Positions 55,655 to 64,000 are shown, numbered from the stretch's first letter. The stretch: 64,000 nucleotides of DNA from Leptidea sinapis (GCF_905404315.1 NC_066268.1:10020001-10084000); one strand, 5' to 3'. Numbers and translations: made by a program. The notes: generated by a model from the sequence alone, not told the origin.

Positions 55655-55800
55655 CTACTAATATAATAAATGTAGATGAAAGTTTGCTTGTTACGCTTTC
55701 ACGCCTTAACCACTCAACCGAATTTGATGAAAATTTATACAGAGATAGACTTCTCTTTTCATTGGAAAGGATATACTTCAAAGATAGTTTGGTGAGAGTT
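55655..55800 (+). mobile_element. Short retroposon/Helitron-type fragment
   Basis: CCCTACTAATATAATAAATG, AAAGTTTGCTTGTTACGC, TTTCACGCC, CCGAATTTGATGAAAATTT and CAGAGATAGACTTC match a very common insect repeat opening (CCCTACTAATATTATAAA...). Ends not resolved. Confidence 0.5.
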
Positions 55801-56144
55801 TAGTTAGGTTCTGACAACGGAATCCATGACAAAGTAATGGAACTCTTCAATTCTTAGGAGCAAATGAACGATACTCGGCCGAATCTTTTTTATGCTCTCC
55901 AGATATTTAAATCATCTACCATAACATAGTTATGGTCAAGTAATTGTCGTAGTCGAATATGATGATCAATGGGACTCCTTAACGACTTACAGTAAGGGTG
56001 CGATCTATGGCAGTATTTCTGTCTGTAATCAATTTGCAAGCACTTACGTTCATTGCTGCATTGAAAAATTTAGTATATCTACACAAATTGTTAGTTGACT
56101 TGTACTTCAAATTCACTAAATATCATAAAATAAAAACAAATTAA
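55801..56144. other. Unassigned stretch
   Basis: No feature recognised. Confidence 0.45.
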
Positions 56145-56480
56145 CAAAAAAACAACCGACTTGTACTAATAAATATAATATAATTGGGTATTTTTATACA
56201 ATCTAATTCTAGTTACGATTATTGTAATTTTTGGAGTCGGTGTCATCCAACAATAGGTTTGCATACATAGTTATAAGTGAGATGTGCTTGAATCGTGAGG
56301 ACCCGAGAGGCGAGAGCGGGTCGCGGCGGGAGAACACCGATTCCAAAAATAACAATAATCGTAACTAGAATTAGATTTATTAATTAGATTGTATTAAAAT
56401 ACGCAATTATATTATACTTTTTAGTGCACATTATATCTATTGTTTTGGAATAGTGTTTTTGAAGTCGGTTGCTTTTTTTT
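56145..56480. mobile_element. AACCGACTT foldback element, full copy
   Basis: The left arm starts AACAACCGACTT and contains AATATAATTGGGTATTTTTA, CAATCTAATTCTAGTTACG and TTTTTGGAGTCGGTGT. The right arm carries the complement of each block in reverse order, to GAAGTCGGTTGCTTTT. The right arm is longer because of an extra segment (TGCACATTATATCTATTG...). The ~90 bp loop is GC-rich (GACCCGAGAGGCGAGAGCGG). No coding region. The 636-912 copy lacks the left arm. Confidence 0.75.
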
Positions 56481-56552
56481 TAAATTTTTTTTTATTGTGT
56501 TTCTGATTCTGCACTGTTTCAATAATGGCGTGCGTACTATGGTGTATTCTAT

Positions 56553-56905
56553 TTATATTCAAAGTCAAAGTCAAAAAAATCTTTATTCAGTGTAAAACTT
56601 TATAAGTTATTTAGTGCAAGTCAGGATGAAGTACAAAAGTTACAATAGCATTCAAATGAGTAAAACAATATTCATTAACAAAATTTAGAACATTAATTCC
56701 AACTATCTTTATCATTCAAATAATCTTTCACATTATAATTGGCCTTAGATGTTAAGTTATTTTTTACGACACATTTAATTTTTTTAATATGTAATATTTT
56801 AATTTCATTTGGGAGTTTATTATAAAATGTAACACAATCCACTTTAAAAGATTTAGCAATTTTACGGAGCCTAGCAGATGGAATTGATTTACGATTAAAT
56901 CAATC
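56553..56905 (-). pseudogene. LINE RT C-terminus with intact end and 3' UTR
   Basis: The minus strand from 56900 reads NRKSIPSARLRKIAKSFKV, CVTFYNKLPNEIKILHIKK, CVVKNNLTSKANYNVKDYL and NDKDSWN, then a stop at 56693-56695; the 3' UTR continues to AAGTCAAAGTCAAAAAAATC at 56555. The FYNxLP...F...KxxLxxKxxYxxxDYLxDxxxW tail is typical of the end of Jockey/CR1-like RTs. The 66-codon tail is free of stops, so this insertion is younger than its relatives at 13.0, 33.1 and 40.2 kb. A stop lies just upstream, and the element is 5'-truncated. Confidence 0.85.
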
Positions 56906-57620
56906 GAAAAGGACACACGATATCAATAAATTATTATTTTCACATACACTTAAATACTTTACACCTGCACCTGACTTCTCTATTTATAATTCTCAAGCTA
57001 ACCGGTAAGCCAACTCGGACAAGAAGCTTTGCAAGGTGGCTGAAAGCGATTAAGAGAAAAAGCTTTGAATGAAGGAAATGCTCCGCGAAGCATACTGATG
57101 ACTGTGATATAAAGACGAGTAAATTAGTAGTGAGGTATTTATTAAAGTCAGCAATATACTTTGTATTACAGTACGAGGTCACAACCATTAACTTAGTTTA
57201 CTAGCTTTAATAGACGAACTCTGTGTGAAAGTGAGATAACTATTCTTACACAAAAACCTAGGTGTCAGAAAGAGACGGAATAGATGGACCGTGAAACCGT
57301 TTTGAAACAATTTAGTGTCCATTAGTCTCCTGTCAAATTGAATCCGTGTGTCTTGTCTATCTGTCAAGAACGTTTATCTCGGGAAAGCGTGGATGTATCA
57401 AAATGTGTGATATGCTCAGGTACAGTAGGTAGACAGACATCTTAAAGCTGTGAAAAAATCAAACTTCTAAGTTAACGTAAATATAGCATACGGCTGTTTA
57501 CGCCCCAAAAAACGTATAATTCGACACTCTCAATGTGTTAAAAATTTATAGGATAAGTATAATATAAACAATATCTTATGTTTTTTTTTTTAAGTTATAA
57601 CCCTCACTTCTAGGATTAAA
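56906..57620. other. Unassigned stretch
   Basis: The minus ORF at 56940-57188 has no recognisable domain. Confidence 0.4.
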
Positions 57621-57796
57621 ACACAAATAAAATTTGAAAAACAAAATTTTATGAACTATGTGGGATTCGAACCCACAAACAACAAACAACAAAGTTGAAC
57701 AAAGCAAACAGAATTTTGTAACAAGGCCGACGCCGGAGGTCGTGGGTTCGAATCCCGCATCGTTCATAAAATTTGTTTTTAAAATTTTATTTGTGT
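57621..57796. repeat. Snapback element whose arms end in tRNA T-arm-like sequence
   Basis: Left arm 57621-57676 and right arm 57742-57796 are inverted copies of each other over about 55 bp: ACACAAATAAAATTT, AAAACAAAATTTTATGAAC, then the tRNA-like TGTGGGATTCGAACCCAC. The GGTTCGAATCC B-box is present in both arms in opposite orientation, next to CGTTCATAA, the 3' side of a tRNA-like acceptor. The 65-nt loop contains AAC/AAA-rich text on the left and GACGCCGGAGGTCG on the right. It seems to be built from two head-to-head tRNA 3' halves with a shared tail. Confidence 0.75.
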
Positions 57797-57814
57797 AAGT
57801 ATAATATAATAATA

Positions 57815-57945
57815 ATGCTGCCAATATTCTTGGTACGCTTCCACGTAATGATAGTTTTATTTTTATGTAGTGATAGTATTGTAAATATAGTTATAAGATT
57901 TGTTTTGTTTGAATAATAAATATATATGTGATAATAATATATATT
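57815..57945 (+). repeat. Retroposon tail, pairs with 63725-63868
   Basis: CTGCCAATATTCTTGGTACG, CACGTAATGATAG, TTGTAAATATAGTTATAAG and ATTTGTTTTGTTTGAATAAT appear here on the plus strand and as the reverse complement at 63725-63868. The shared ~130 bp is probably a retroposon 3' end. Confidence 0.7.
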
Positions 57946-58186
57946 GACACACTCTTACACAAATTATCTTGCGCCAAACTAGGCATACTATGGATACAAG
58001 ACAACGATGTATTTAATTCAATATACTTACTTAAACATACACAAATACATATAAACATCCATGACTCGGAAACAAACATTCAGATTTATCATAATATAAA
58101 TGATTGCACCTACCGGGATTCGAACTCGTGACCTCTAGCTCAGTAGGCATGGTCACTAAGCACTGGGCTATAGGGGTCGTCATATT
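57946..58186 (-). mobile_element. tRNA-derived SINE (family S), best copy
   Basis: On the minus strand it begins ATGACGACCCCTATAGCCC, with an A-box-like TAGCCCAGTGCTT and a B box GAGTTCGAATCC about 40 nt later. The body contains AATCATTTATATTATG and GAGTCATGGATGTTTATATG, then CTAGTTTGGCGCAAG and GTAAGAGTGTGTCAATATAT at the tail. Retains the most complete tRNA-like head of the three copies, all of which are on the minus strand. Confidence 0.8.
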
Positions 58187-58658
58187 CCGTTGAACTATGA
58201 ACTTTAGGCAAGGAATACCCGTCTTATACAAGTATAGGGAAAATCTGCAATGTGATAAAATCATAAAAAAAATAATATGGAACTGTTGGTGGGCGATTTG
58301 CACTTGTTTCATTCATTATTTAAATAGTTATTTATTCCACATTACAATCAGGGAGACGTTTATTGTGCCACAATCAGCCGGAACAGTACCGCAGGGAGCC
58401 GACCGATCAGTACCGTATCACTAATACATGCATACACCAATATTATAGGACATTATTCGCGGACAGATATGTAAATAATCGTTGATTACTATTCTACGGC
58501 AGGACGTCATTCAAATTTGATCTAAAAATGGTTGCCCAAAATCCTGATTCAAAACAAGACTATAAATTAAAGCGTCGCAATTGTTAGAGTTTGGTCTGTA
58601 ATTATCCGGTGAGATGGATGGAGTCGCAAACACACCCAAAATTACGGCTCATCAAACT
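58187..58658. other. Unassigned stretch
   Basis: The plus ORF at 58197-58424 has no recognisable domain. Confidence 0.4.
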
Positions 58659-59066
58659 TAGCCCCCCAAAAAAAATATTTTTTCTATTTTTGAATTTTCA
58701 ATATCGCATATCGTTAGTTCGTAGTTTGTTCTAAATTGTTCGCTATAAATAATTGTTTGTTCTTTTGTTGTTTATTTAAAAACAATTAATTAAAAACATA
58801 CCCTTTAGTTAGCCCCCGCCCCCTGTCAATGGGGGGAAACGCCTTCTATTTGGTTCTGGCACTCGCCGGCCGCTGCCGCGGCACGCTACGCTCGGCTCGT
58901 GTGTTGTTTTAACTGTTGTAACATAACCTAACCTAACCAATTTTAATGAATTGAATTTTTTTTTAAATAAATAAATCGAAAACAAACAAATGTTTATAGA
59001 GAACAATCAAGAACAAATGGCGAACTAACGATGTAATAAAAATAATAAAAAAAATCTGGGGGGCTA
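58659..59066. mobile_element. TIR element ending TAGCCCCCC / GGGGGGCTA
   Basis: Arms of about 130 bp: the left starts TAGCCCCCCAAAA and contains ATCGTTAGTTCG, GTTCTAAATTGTTC and CTATAAA; the right carries the complement (TTTATAG, GAACAATC, CGAACTAACGAT, GGGGGGCTA). ACT flanks both ends directly, a possible 3-bp target duplication as in Harbinger/ISL2EU-type elements. The centre has a further TAGCCCCCGCCCC motif, a GC-rich stretch (CGCCGGCCGCTGCCGCGG) and CCTAACCTAACC, two units of the insect telomere motif. No ORF of note. Superfamily is inferred only weakly. Confidence 0.75.
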
Positions 59067-59355
59067 ACTTTCTTGAGCTCAAAATTACACTTTTTGGAGA
59101 GTGAAGAGTTCGTAAAATCCATAGAAATATTTACTCAATCGTATTGTAGGATGTTACTTGCGAAGACAGCGACATATGTTGTCATGAAATCGTTTTACCG
59201 AATGTTCTCTTTGTAAGTTCTGATATTCTGATTCATCCCCACCGTTTTACGTGGTTAATAGATTGCTACAGGAGCCAGTCTGCGTCCGACAGGCGAGCTG
59301 AGTGGGGCTACATTTTAAATATATACTTAGCAGTTCGGTTACTATAGGAGGTTTT

Positions 59356-59669
59356 ACCAGTGGGAGGCTCCTTTGCACACGATGCCAGCTAGATTATTGG
59401 TACCACAACGGCGCCTATTTCTGCCGTGAAGCAGTAATATGTAAGCATTACTGTGTTTCGGTCTGAAGGGCGTCGTAGCTAGTGTAATTACTGGGCAAAT
59501 GAGACTTAACATCTTATGTCTCAAGGTGACGAGCGCAATTGTAGTGCCGCTCAAAATTTTTGAGTTTTTCAAGAATCCTGAGCGGCACTACATTGTAATG
59601 GGCAGGGCGTATAAATTACCATCAGCTGAACGTCTTGCTCGTCTCGTCCCTTATTATCATAAAAAAAAA
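59356..59669 (+). mobile_element. 310-bp poly(A) repeat (family A), reference-quality copy
   Basis: Starts ACCAGTGGGAGGCTCC and ends TTATTATCATAAAAAAAAA. All internal arms are visible: AACGGCGCC/GGCGTCGT (outer), CAGTAATA/CATTACTG, TGAGAC/GTCTCA and the perfect 11-bp AGTGCCGCTCA (59543-59553) with TGAGCGGCACT (59579-59589). The flanks share ATAGGA, a possible target duplication. The A tail and 5' truncations in other copies suggest copying through RNA; no protein is encoded and no Pol III boxes are evident. Confidence 0.85.
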
Positions 59670-60247
59670 TATATAGGATCGATTAAAATATGTGTAGTCC
59701 CGTAATTAAATAGAACAATTATTATAACTAAAAATAATTACAAAAAGTTTCGCAACTCCCAAACTTGAAACAAAGTTTTTTGATAAAATTACTTTTATAT
59801 AAACGCAGTCTACTTCAAGAACGACAAAGTCCCTTGATCATTTTTCTTACTTTCTATTCTAGTTAAGACAGAAATATCTTTGAAATTAGCCACCGTCGCT
59901 TCGATTATTGTAAGGTATACATTTACTAATTCTGTATATACAATCAATTAAGTTTAGAATTAATTAAATACATATTTGTTCAATCTGTTGTAAGCGTCAC
60001 GTGTTCCGACTCACGAAAGGTCGACGTGACAATACAATTAATTGAATCTCGCTACACTTCATTCAATAGAATGACTTTCTCAATTAAAAAAGAAATTAAG
60101 GAGAAACCCTCAAGCATTTGTTTGGTACAAGAAGGGCTTGTAATTGTCAACTGCCGGGGTTGGGGTGACCTCGATATGATGTATATTTTAATTAATTTTA
60201 TTCCATTCCAGTATGCAATGGGCTACATCGTCTCATATTGACTTAAA
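59670..60247. other. Unassigned stretch
   Basis: The ORF at 60026-60241 (71 codons) has no recognisable domain. Confidence 0.4.
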
Positions 60248-60637
60248 TTAAGGATTGGACATCGCTGCGCACCAACTAGATACCGCACTACCTAAGAACA
60301 ATAGATTTTTTAATGCGCCTACTATTAGATTCATGTGAGCGTGGCATCTCGACACTCAATGGCATCTTTCAAATTTTGTAACATACTCTTCGTGTTATTT
60401 TACATTGAATTTAATAAAATAGAAAATACTTATTGATGATATGTGATCCCAGTATCTTTTTTATTTCGTGTAGTATTATTTTTACAAAGTTTTACTACGC
60501 AATTTTAGTTAAGTTAATGAGAACATGTGGCAAGTCAACGTCAAACATTGCTCGAAACTGGCTCGAGTACGCCCACTTGGGCGTAGTAGTAGTTGCCGCA
60601 CTATGATTTGCGCCTGAGGTGTGCTAGCAATAATTAA
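60248..60637 (-). mobile_element. TTAA-flanked MITE with THAP-like mini-exon, copy 2
   Basis: Opposite orientation to 15668-16043. On the minus strand it contains AGTGGGCGTACTCGAGCC, the frame CVVKLCKNNTTRNKKD with GITYH, the intron-like start (donor mutated to ATAAGT) and AACACGAAGAGTATGTTAC, and ends ATGTCCAATCCTTAA. TTAA is present at both proposed edges (60248, 60634). The distal end differs from copy 1 (GCTAGCACACC instead of GGATTGGCC). Confidence 0.7.
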
Positions 60638-60801
60638 TATCCCTTATTATTTATTTATTTAATAATGAATGGAACATGCAAACACAAGGTTAAAATTAAA
60701 ATAAACTAGAGTTTTTATTACAACTGAGTTAAACAATGTAAAGAGTTAGCTGTCATAAAATTATAAAAGCAAGAGATGCTCTTTAAACCACAAATAAGGT
60801 G

Positions 60802-61124
60802 TTTTTTATCAAAATAAGGGATCGAAAGAAGGGATGAGACGAGCAGGACGTTCAGCTCATAGTAATTGATACACCCTGCCCATTACAATGCAGTGCCGCT
60901 CAAGATTATTGAAAAACCTAAAAATTCTGAGCGGCACTACAACTGCGCACGTCACCTTGAGATACAGGATGCCAAGTCTCGTTTGCCCAGTGATTTCACT
61001 ACCTACGGCGCCCTTTCAGACCGAAACACAGTAATGCTTACACATTACTGTTTCACGGTAGAAATAGGCGCCGTTGTGGTAGTCATAATCTAGCCGGCAT
61101 CCGGTACAATGGAGCCTCCCACTG
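60802..61124 (-). mobile_element. 310-bp poly(A) repeat (family A)
   Basis: Minus copy from the T-run and ATCAAAATAAGGGATCG to GGAGCCTCCCACTG. Both hairpin arms are intact (AGTGCCGCTCA / TGAGCGGCACT). A small duplication (GGGATCGAAAGAAGGGATGAG) near its 3' end. Confidence 0.85.
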
Positions 61125-61280
61125 ATAAAAGGTTCTTTAGGTGAGTCATTTAGTATTCAAATTTAAATTTAAATTTCATCACAGCACTCGGTGTAAAAAA
61201 TTCAAATACAATTAAATCTTTTGAGATAGCTTATTGAAAACCTAGTGTACTATACGAATTAATTTTGTATCCTAATATTT

Positions 61281-61360
61281 CTGGACGATGCGGGATTCGA
61301 ACCCACGCCTTTCCGGTTACGTCCCAGCACCACCAAACAAGCCAACCGCTTACAATCCGA
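61281..61360 (-). repeat. tRNA-like sequence (degenerate)
   Basis: The minus strand has GGCGTGGGTTCGAATCCCGC, then ATCGTCCAGAA: a T-arm with B box and acceptor side. The 5' half is not recognisable as a tRNA (GCGGTTGGCTTGTTTGG). Same family as the tRNA-like sequences at 57.7 and 61.6 kb. Confidence 0.6.
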
Positions 61361-61482
61361 AAATCTTTGTATTATAAACAATTTGTTATTTTTTCTTCTT
61401 GTATTAAAAATTCTTTAATAAATTTTGCTTTGAAATTTAATTTGTGTAAACTATTCCAGAAGTAAGGTTATCACTTTGAAAA

Positions 61483-61878
61483 AACAAATTGTTTAGATTT
61501 GAAAGAGCGACATCTCAAGTCAAGTTCCTAATATGCAAATATTGGAGTTGAGCAGGTTATCACCTGTAAAGTAAATCCTGTAATTGAAACCACACTCTGA
61601 GAGTTGACCAAGACGTATCAAGATTTATTCTTCACTCGAACGGTTAGCTCAGTGGAACAACGCTCGCACGGAACGCGAGAGGTTGCGGGTTCGAGTCCTG
61701 CATCGTTCATAAATTTCGTTTTCAAATTTAATCTTTATATTATGCTAAGGTATGTTTTGTTCAAGTCTCAGGTTGTGGCTCCATCTACAGATCTACTTTA
61801 AAATTGATAACCTGCTCAATAATTGCATATTTGGAAATTGACATGAGATGTCGCTCTTTCAAATCTTAACAATTTGTT
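61483..61878. mobile_element. TIR element enclosing a tRNA-like sequence
   Basis: The left arm (61483-61570) has AACAAATTGTTTAGATTTG, AAAGAGCGACATCTCA, ATATGCAAATATTGG and GAGCAGGTTATCA. The right arm (about 61806-61878) carries the complement of all of these (TGATAACCTGCTC to AACAATTTGTT). Arms of about 75 bp. The ~235 bp interior holds the tRNA-like sequence at 61638-61708. Either a tRNA/SINE inserted into a MITE, or the tRNA is an integral part of the element. Confidence 0.8.
61638..61708 (+). repeat. tRNA-like sequence (likely SINE head or tRNA pseudogene)
   Basis: 71 nt. The 7-bp acceptor stem GAACGGT/ATCGTTC pairs fully (one G-U). The anticodon stem CTCGC/GCGAG encloses the loop ACGGAAC, giving GGA at the anticodon position. 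The T stem GCGGG/CCTGC (one G-U) encloses TTCGAGT. The D stem is broken (GCTC faces CAAC). There is no CCA requirement to judge in eukaryotes. A GGA anticodon would be serine, but the long variable arm of tRNA-Ser is absent, which also argues against a working tRNA. Confidence 0.6.
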
Positions 61879-61929
61879 ATTTCTTAAGTGATTAAATTTG
61901 TAATTGAAATAAAATTTGTTAGTCAAAAT

Positions 61930-61965
61930 TTTTGGACGATGTGGGATTCGAATCCCGCATCAAAT
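61930..61965 (-). repeat. tRNA T-arm-like fragment
   Basis: The minus strand has GATGCGGGATTCGAATCCCA, then CATCGTCCAAAAA: B box plus acceptor-side text, as at 61281. Only the 3' third of a tRNA is represented. Confidence 0.6.
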
Positions 61966-62411
61966 CAATAACAAATTCTTTAAACCTTGTACTGTAGCGA
62001 AGTAGTACTCAAATGAACTACGACATACGAAATACGACAGCAAAAGAGATACCGAATACATTTCTAATTTTATATTACGTTGCATAGGAGTTTTATCATT
62101 AAAAAGAGATTCAAATAATCTTAATATTTAGCGCAAACGTCAAAGCGGAAAGTTGTTCAAATAAAGCCTCTTTGAAATGAAGCCGCGGTAGAACATAAGT
62201 CAAAATGTTTTCACTCGTATGAGTACTTGGAAAACTTCCCCTTTGAGTAAGTCGTAACTTACAAACATGAAGTTTGCGCTAAAGAGAACGGACTGCACGG
62301 CCGAGATGAAAGATTCGGACAAAGGCTGACTTAGATGATCATCTTTATTTTTATATGAAATAATGTACAATATTCATAAGATAACCGATTCTTCGTACAC
62401 ACGCACAAGAA
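61966..62411. other. Unassigned stretch
   Basis: No feature recognised. Confidence 0.45.
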
Positions 62412-62777
62412 GTGTTGCATAGAGAAGTCGCTTCTTTGTGTATCTTATACAGCATTTATCACGGGGAGTGTTCCGAAGAGCTGATTCACCTGATTCCTGC
62501 GGCCGAATTCCACCTTCGCACGACACGCTCCAAATTAGGATATCATACCCACCATCTGGATGTGTGGTGTTCCTCCACAGTGCTGTTTTCAAGGAACTTT
62601 CTTCAACGTACAACTAAGCTGTCGTCAGCTTCCTGGTACGGTGTTTTCGGGACGATACGACATGAGTACCTCCGGCGGCGGCCGTGGATGCTGACAACGC
62701 TCCTGTGACTACTCTGGTGATCACTTAACACCAGGTAACCCGTACGCTCGTTTATACTCCTTTTATATAAGAAAAAA
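62412..62777 (+). pseudogene. LINE (family B) RT C-terminus and 3' UTR
   Basis: The plus strand reads EVASLCILYSIYHGECSEEL, IHLIPAAEFHLRTTRSKLGY, HTHHLDVWCSSTVLFSRNFL and QRTTKL, before a frameshift; the 3' UTR follows with GGTGATCACTTAACACCAGG, CCCGTACGCTCG and an A-rich end. Same C-terminal region as at 20.7 kb but in the opposite orientation. 5'-truncated, frameshifted. Confidence 0.85.
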
Positions 62778-63154
62778 ATCTTTTTACAGAATAAATTACA
62801 TTATATTGAGTAAAGTTATATAAGAGTTCGTATTAAGTGGTTCGATATTCAGCAATGCGGAGCTGCATGATGGACCGCGTTCATTCCTATTTGCATGTCA
62901 AACACGTGAATAAATAAAGTATGATCCACTCTGAATCTATCATAGACATTGTGGCTATAAGAAATATTCATGATATTGTTTGTGCATTTTACTAGAGAAC
63001 ATGAAGCTATATTTATATGACGGGACAAGGGTGATCACATGGTCAGAGTCAACGTGGTTTAGAACACGACAGCAAGTAAGATACAGTTTTACAAATACAT
63101 GGTATAATCAGCAAGAAGCGTATCACTTATAACAAAGAGCTTTAATAGGTTACG
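62778..63154. other. Unassigned stretch
   Basis: No feature recognised. Confidence 0.45.
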
Positions 63155-63450
63155 TTTTTTTTTGACAATCAGGGACGAGATAAGCAGGACGTTCAGCTGA
63201 TGGTAACTGATGCGCCATGTCCATTACAATGCAGTGCCGCTCAGGATTCTTGATAAGACCAAAACTTCTGAGCCGCACTACAAATGCACTCGTCACTATG
63301 AGATATAAGATGTTAAGTCTTATTTGCCCAGTAATTTCACTAGCTACGGTGCCCTTCAGACCATAATACAATAATGATTATACATTACTGCTTCACGGTA
63401 TAAATAGACCTCGTTGTGGAAGCCATAATCTAGCTGGCATCCTGTACAAC
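63155..63450 (-). mobile_element. 310-bp poly(A) repeat (family A)
   Basis: Minus copy from the T-run and TGACAATCAGGGACGAG to GGCATCCTGTACAACTG. It lacks the terminal GGAGCCTCCCACTGG block. More diverged than the 59.4 kb copy. The ORF at 63150-63371 is the repeat's sense translation. Confidence 0.8.
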
Positions 63451-63724
63451 TGTAAGAATAGTTAAGTAACTGGTAAGAGTTATAAGAACGTGGTGATCCC
63501 AGCATGCGCGTGCGACACAACCGCCTCGCTCGATAGTTCTTCCCTGACTGACTGCTCGGTACTCGCCCGGCGCCCGATCTCGACCGCAATCGTACCGCAC
63601 GCAATTACACCAGGACGAAGACGACCACATTCTTTACTTCGACATATATAAAATAATGCATATAACAATTACTGTTTATATTATAAATATAGGTTGAATA
63701 TAATGTAAATGTGTGAGTATATTA
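63451..63724. other. CpG-rich block of unknown nature
   Basis: 63500-63630 is CpG-rich (CATGCGCGTGCGACAC, CTCGCCCGGCGCCCGATC, GACCGCAATCGTACCGC) with three overlapping minus-strand ORFs in different frames, none recognisable. It lies just upstream, in the minus sense, of family A and downstream of the repeat tail at 63725, so it may be part of a larger retroelement. Confidence 0.35.
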
Positions 63725-63868
63725 TTATATTCACATTACTTATCACTTATATATTTATTATTCAAACAAAACAAATCTTATAACTATATTTACAATACTA
63801 TGACTACATAAAATTAAAATTAATATAATCATTACGTAGAAGGGTACCAAGAATACTGGCAGCAGTAT
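63725..63868 (-). repeat. Retroposon tail, pairs with 57815-57945
   Basis: Reverse complement of 57815-57945: TTATTCAAACAAAACAAATC, TTATAACTATATTTACAATA, GTAGAAGGGTACCAAGAATA and CTGGCAGCAG. Two copies of one repeat 6 kb apart in inverted orientation. Confidence 0.7.
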
Positions 63869-64000
63869 AGAAGATTATGAATATAGAATATTAAAATATA
63901 TACGGAGTTATTACAAAAAAATAATTTAAACATCGCTCAAAGACCTGTTTTGTTAAACAGTGTCTAACTTTTTAAGTGACGTCTGAAGTACTTAACAACA

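Noticed and set aside
58922..58936. Telomere repeat (CCTAA)n
   Set aside because: Only about two to three units, inside a TIR element. Too short to be telomeric or an interstitial telomere array.
59499..59705. Small protein with recurring sequence (FFKNPERHxIVMGRAY...)
   Set aside because: It recurs wherever family A occurs, in sense orientation, with stops and frameshifts differing between copies. It is a repeat translation.
60026..60241. 71-codon plus ORF as a small host gene
   Set aside because: No domain, no promoter or splice context. It could be chance and I see no support.
61638..61708. Functional tRNA gene (anticodon GGA, serine)
   Set aside because: Acceptor, anticodon and T stems pair, but the D stem is broken, the serine-type long variable arm is missing, and the sequence sits inside a TIR element with related fragments around it.
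1..64000. CRISPR array, phage or bacterial gene clusters
   Set aside because: No regularly spaced direct repeats with unique spacers, no ribosome-binding-site/operon structure, and the repeat content is that of an insect nuclear genome.
1..64000. Endogenous retrovirus or LTR retrotransposon
   Set aside because: No paired LTRs, protease/integrase motifs or primer-binding-site arrangement were seen. All RT fragments are of non-LTR type.

Overview
This 64 kb window looks like AT-rich nuclear DNA of a moth or butterfly (Lepidoptera). The evidence is the repeat content: Helitron-like elements that start TCTATA and end CTAG between A and T, a decayed mariner of the DD37D (maT-like) type, 3' ends of Jockey-like and RTE-like LINEs, tRNA-derived SINEs, a dispersed ~310 bp poly(A)-ended repeat present 11 times, and several foldback (snapback) elements. 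I recognise these as types common in lepidopteran genomes; this was not checked by a search. I found no complete host protein gene, no rRNA gene, no convincing functional tRNA gene and no CRISPR array.

Layout. 0-10 kb: LINE 3' ends, two Helitron-like elements, a foldback element and two copies of a TIR element starting ACACCCAT. 10-19 kb: a dead maT-like mariner (11.7-12.7 kb), an unclassified two-copy repeat with a nested insertion (13.4-14.3 kb), a TTAA-flanked MITE carrying a THAP-like mini-exon (15.7-16.0 kb), a mariner-like element with very long TIRs (17.2-18.0 kb) and LINE remnants. 19-26 kb: a textbook short Helitron, a LINE 3' end, foldback elements, a SINE, and one coding-like unassigned ORF at 22.4-22.7 kb. 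27-30 kb: the least repetitive part, with a GC-rich block that has promoter-like motifs and an 18-bp minisatellite, then a candidate regulatory stretch. 31-41 kb: mostly LINE and Helitron debris, including an RTE reverse transcriptase fragment with its FADD box. 42-54 kb: a mariner N-terminal remnant, the second copy of the 13 kb repeat, a foldback element with a 180-bp internal duplication, reverse transcriptase debris and a Helitron. 55-64 kb: CA microsatellite, foldback elements (two of them built around tRNA-like sequence), a TAGCCCCCC-ended TIR element, the second THAP-type MITE in opposite orientation, and more copies of the 310 bp repeat.

There is no operon or working pathway to describe. 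What links the parts is transposition: nonautonomous elements that depend on enzymes encoded elsewhere, and autonomous elements broken by stops, frameshifts and deletions. The most interesting items are the tRNA-armed snapback elements, the TTAA-flanked THAP-exon MITE, the unclassified repeat pair with a shared reading frame, the 27-30 kb low-repeat block and the coding-like ORF near 22.5 kb. Coordinates of repeats were read by eye; edges are usually good to a few bases but can be off by 10-20 where copies are diverged.
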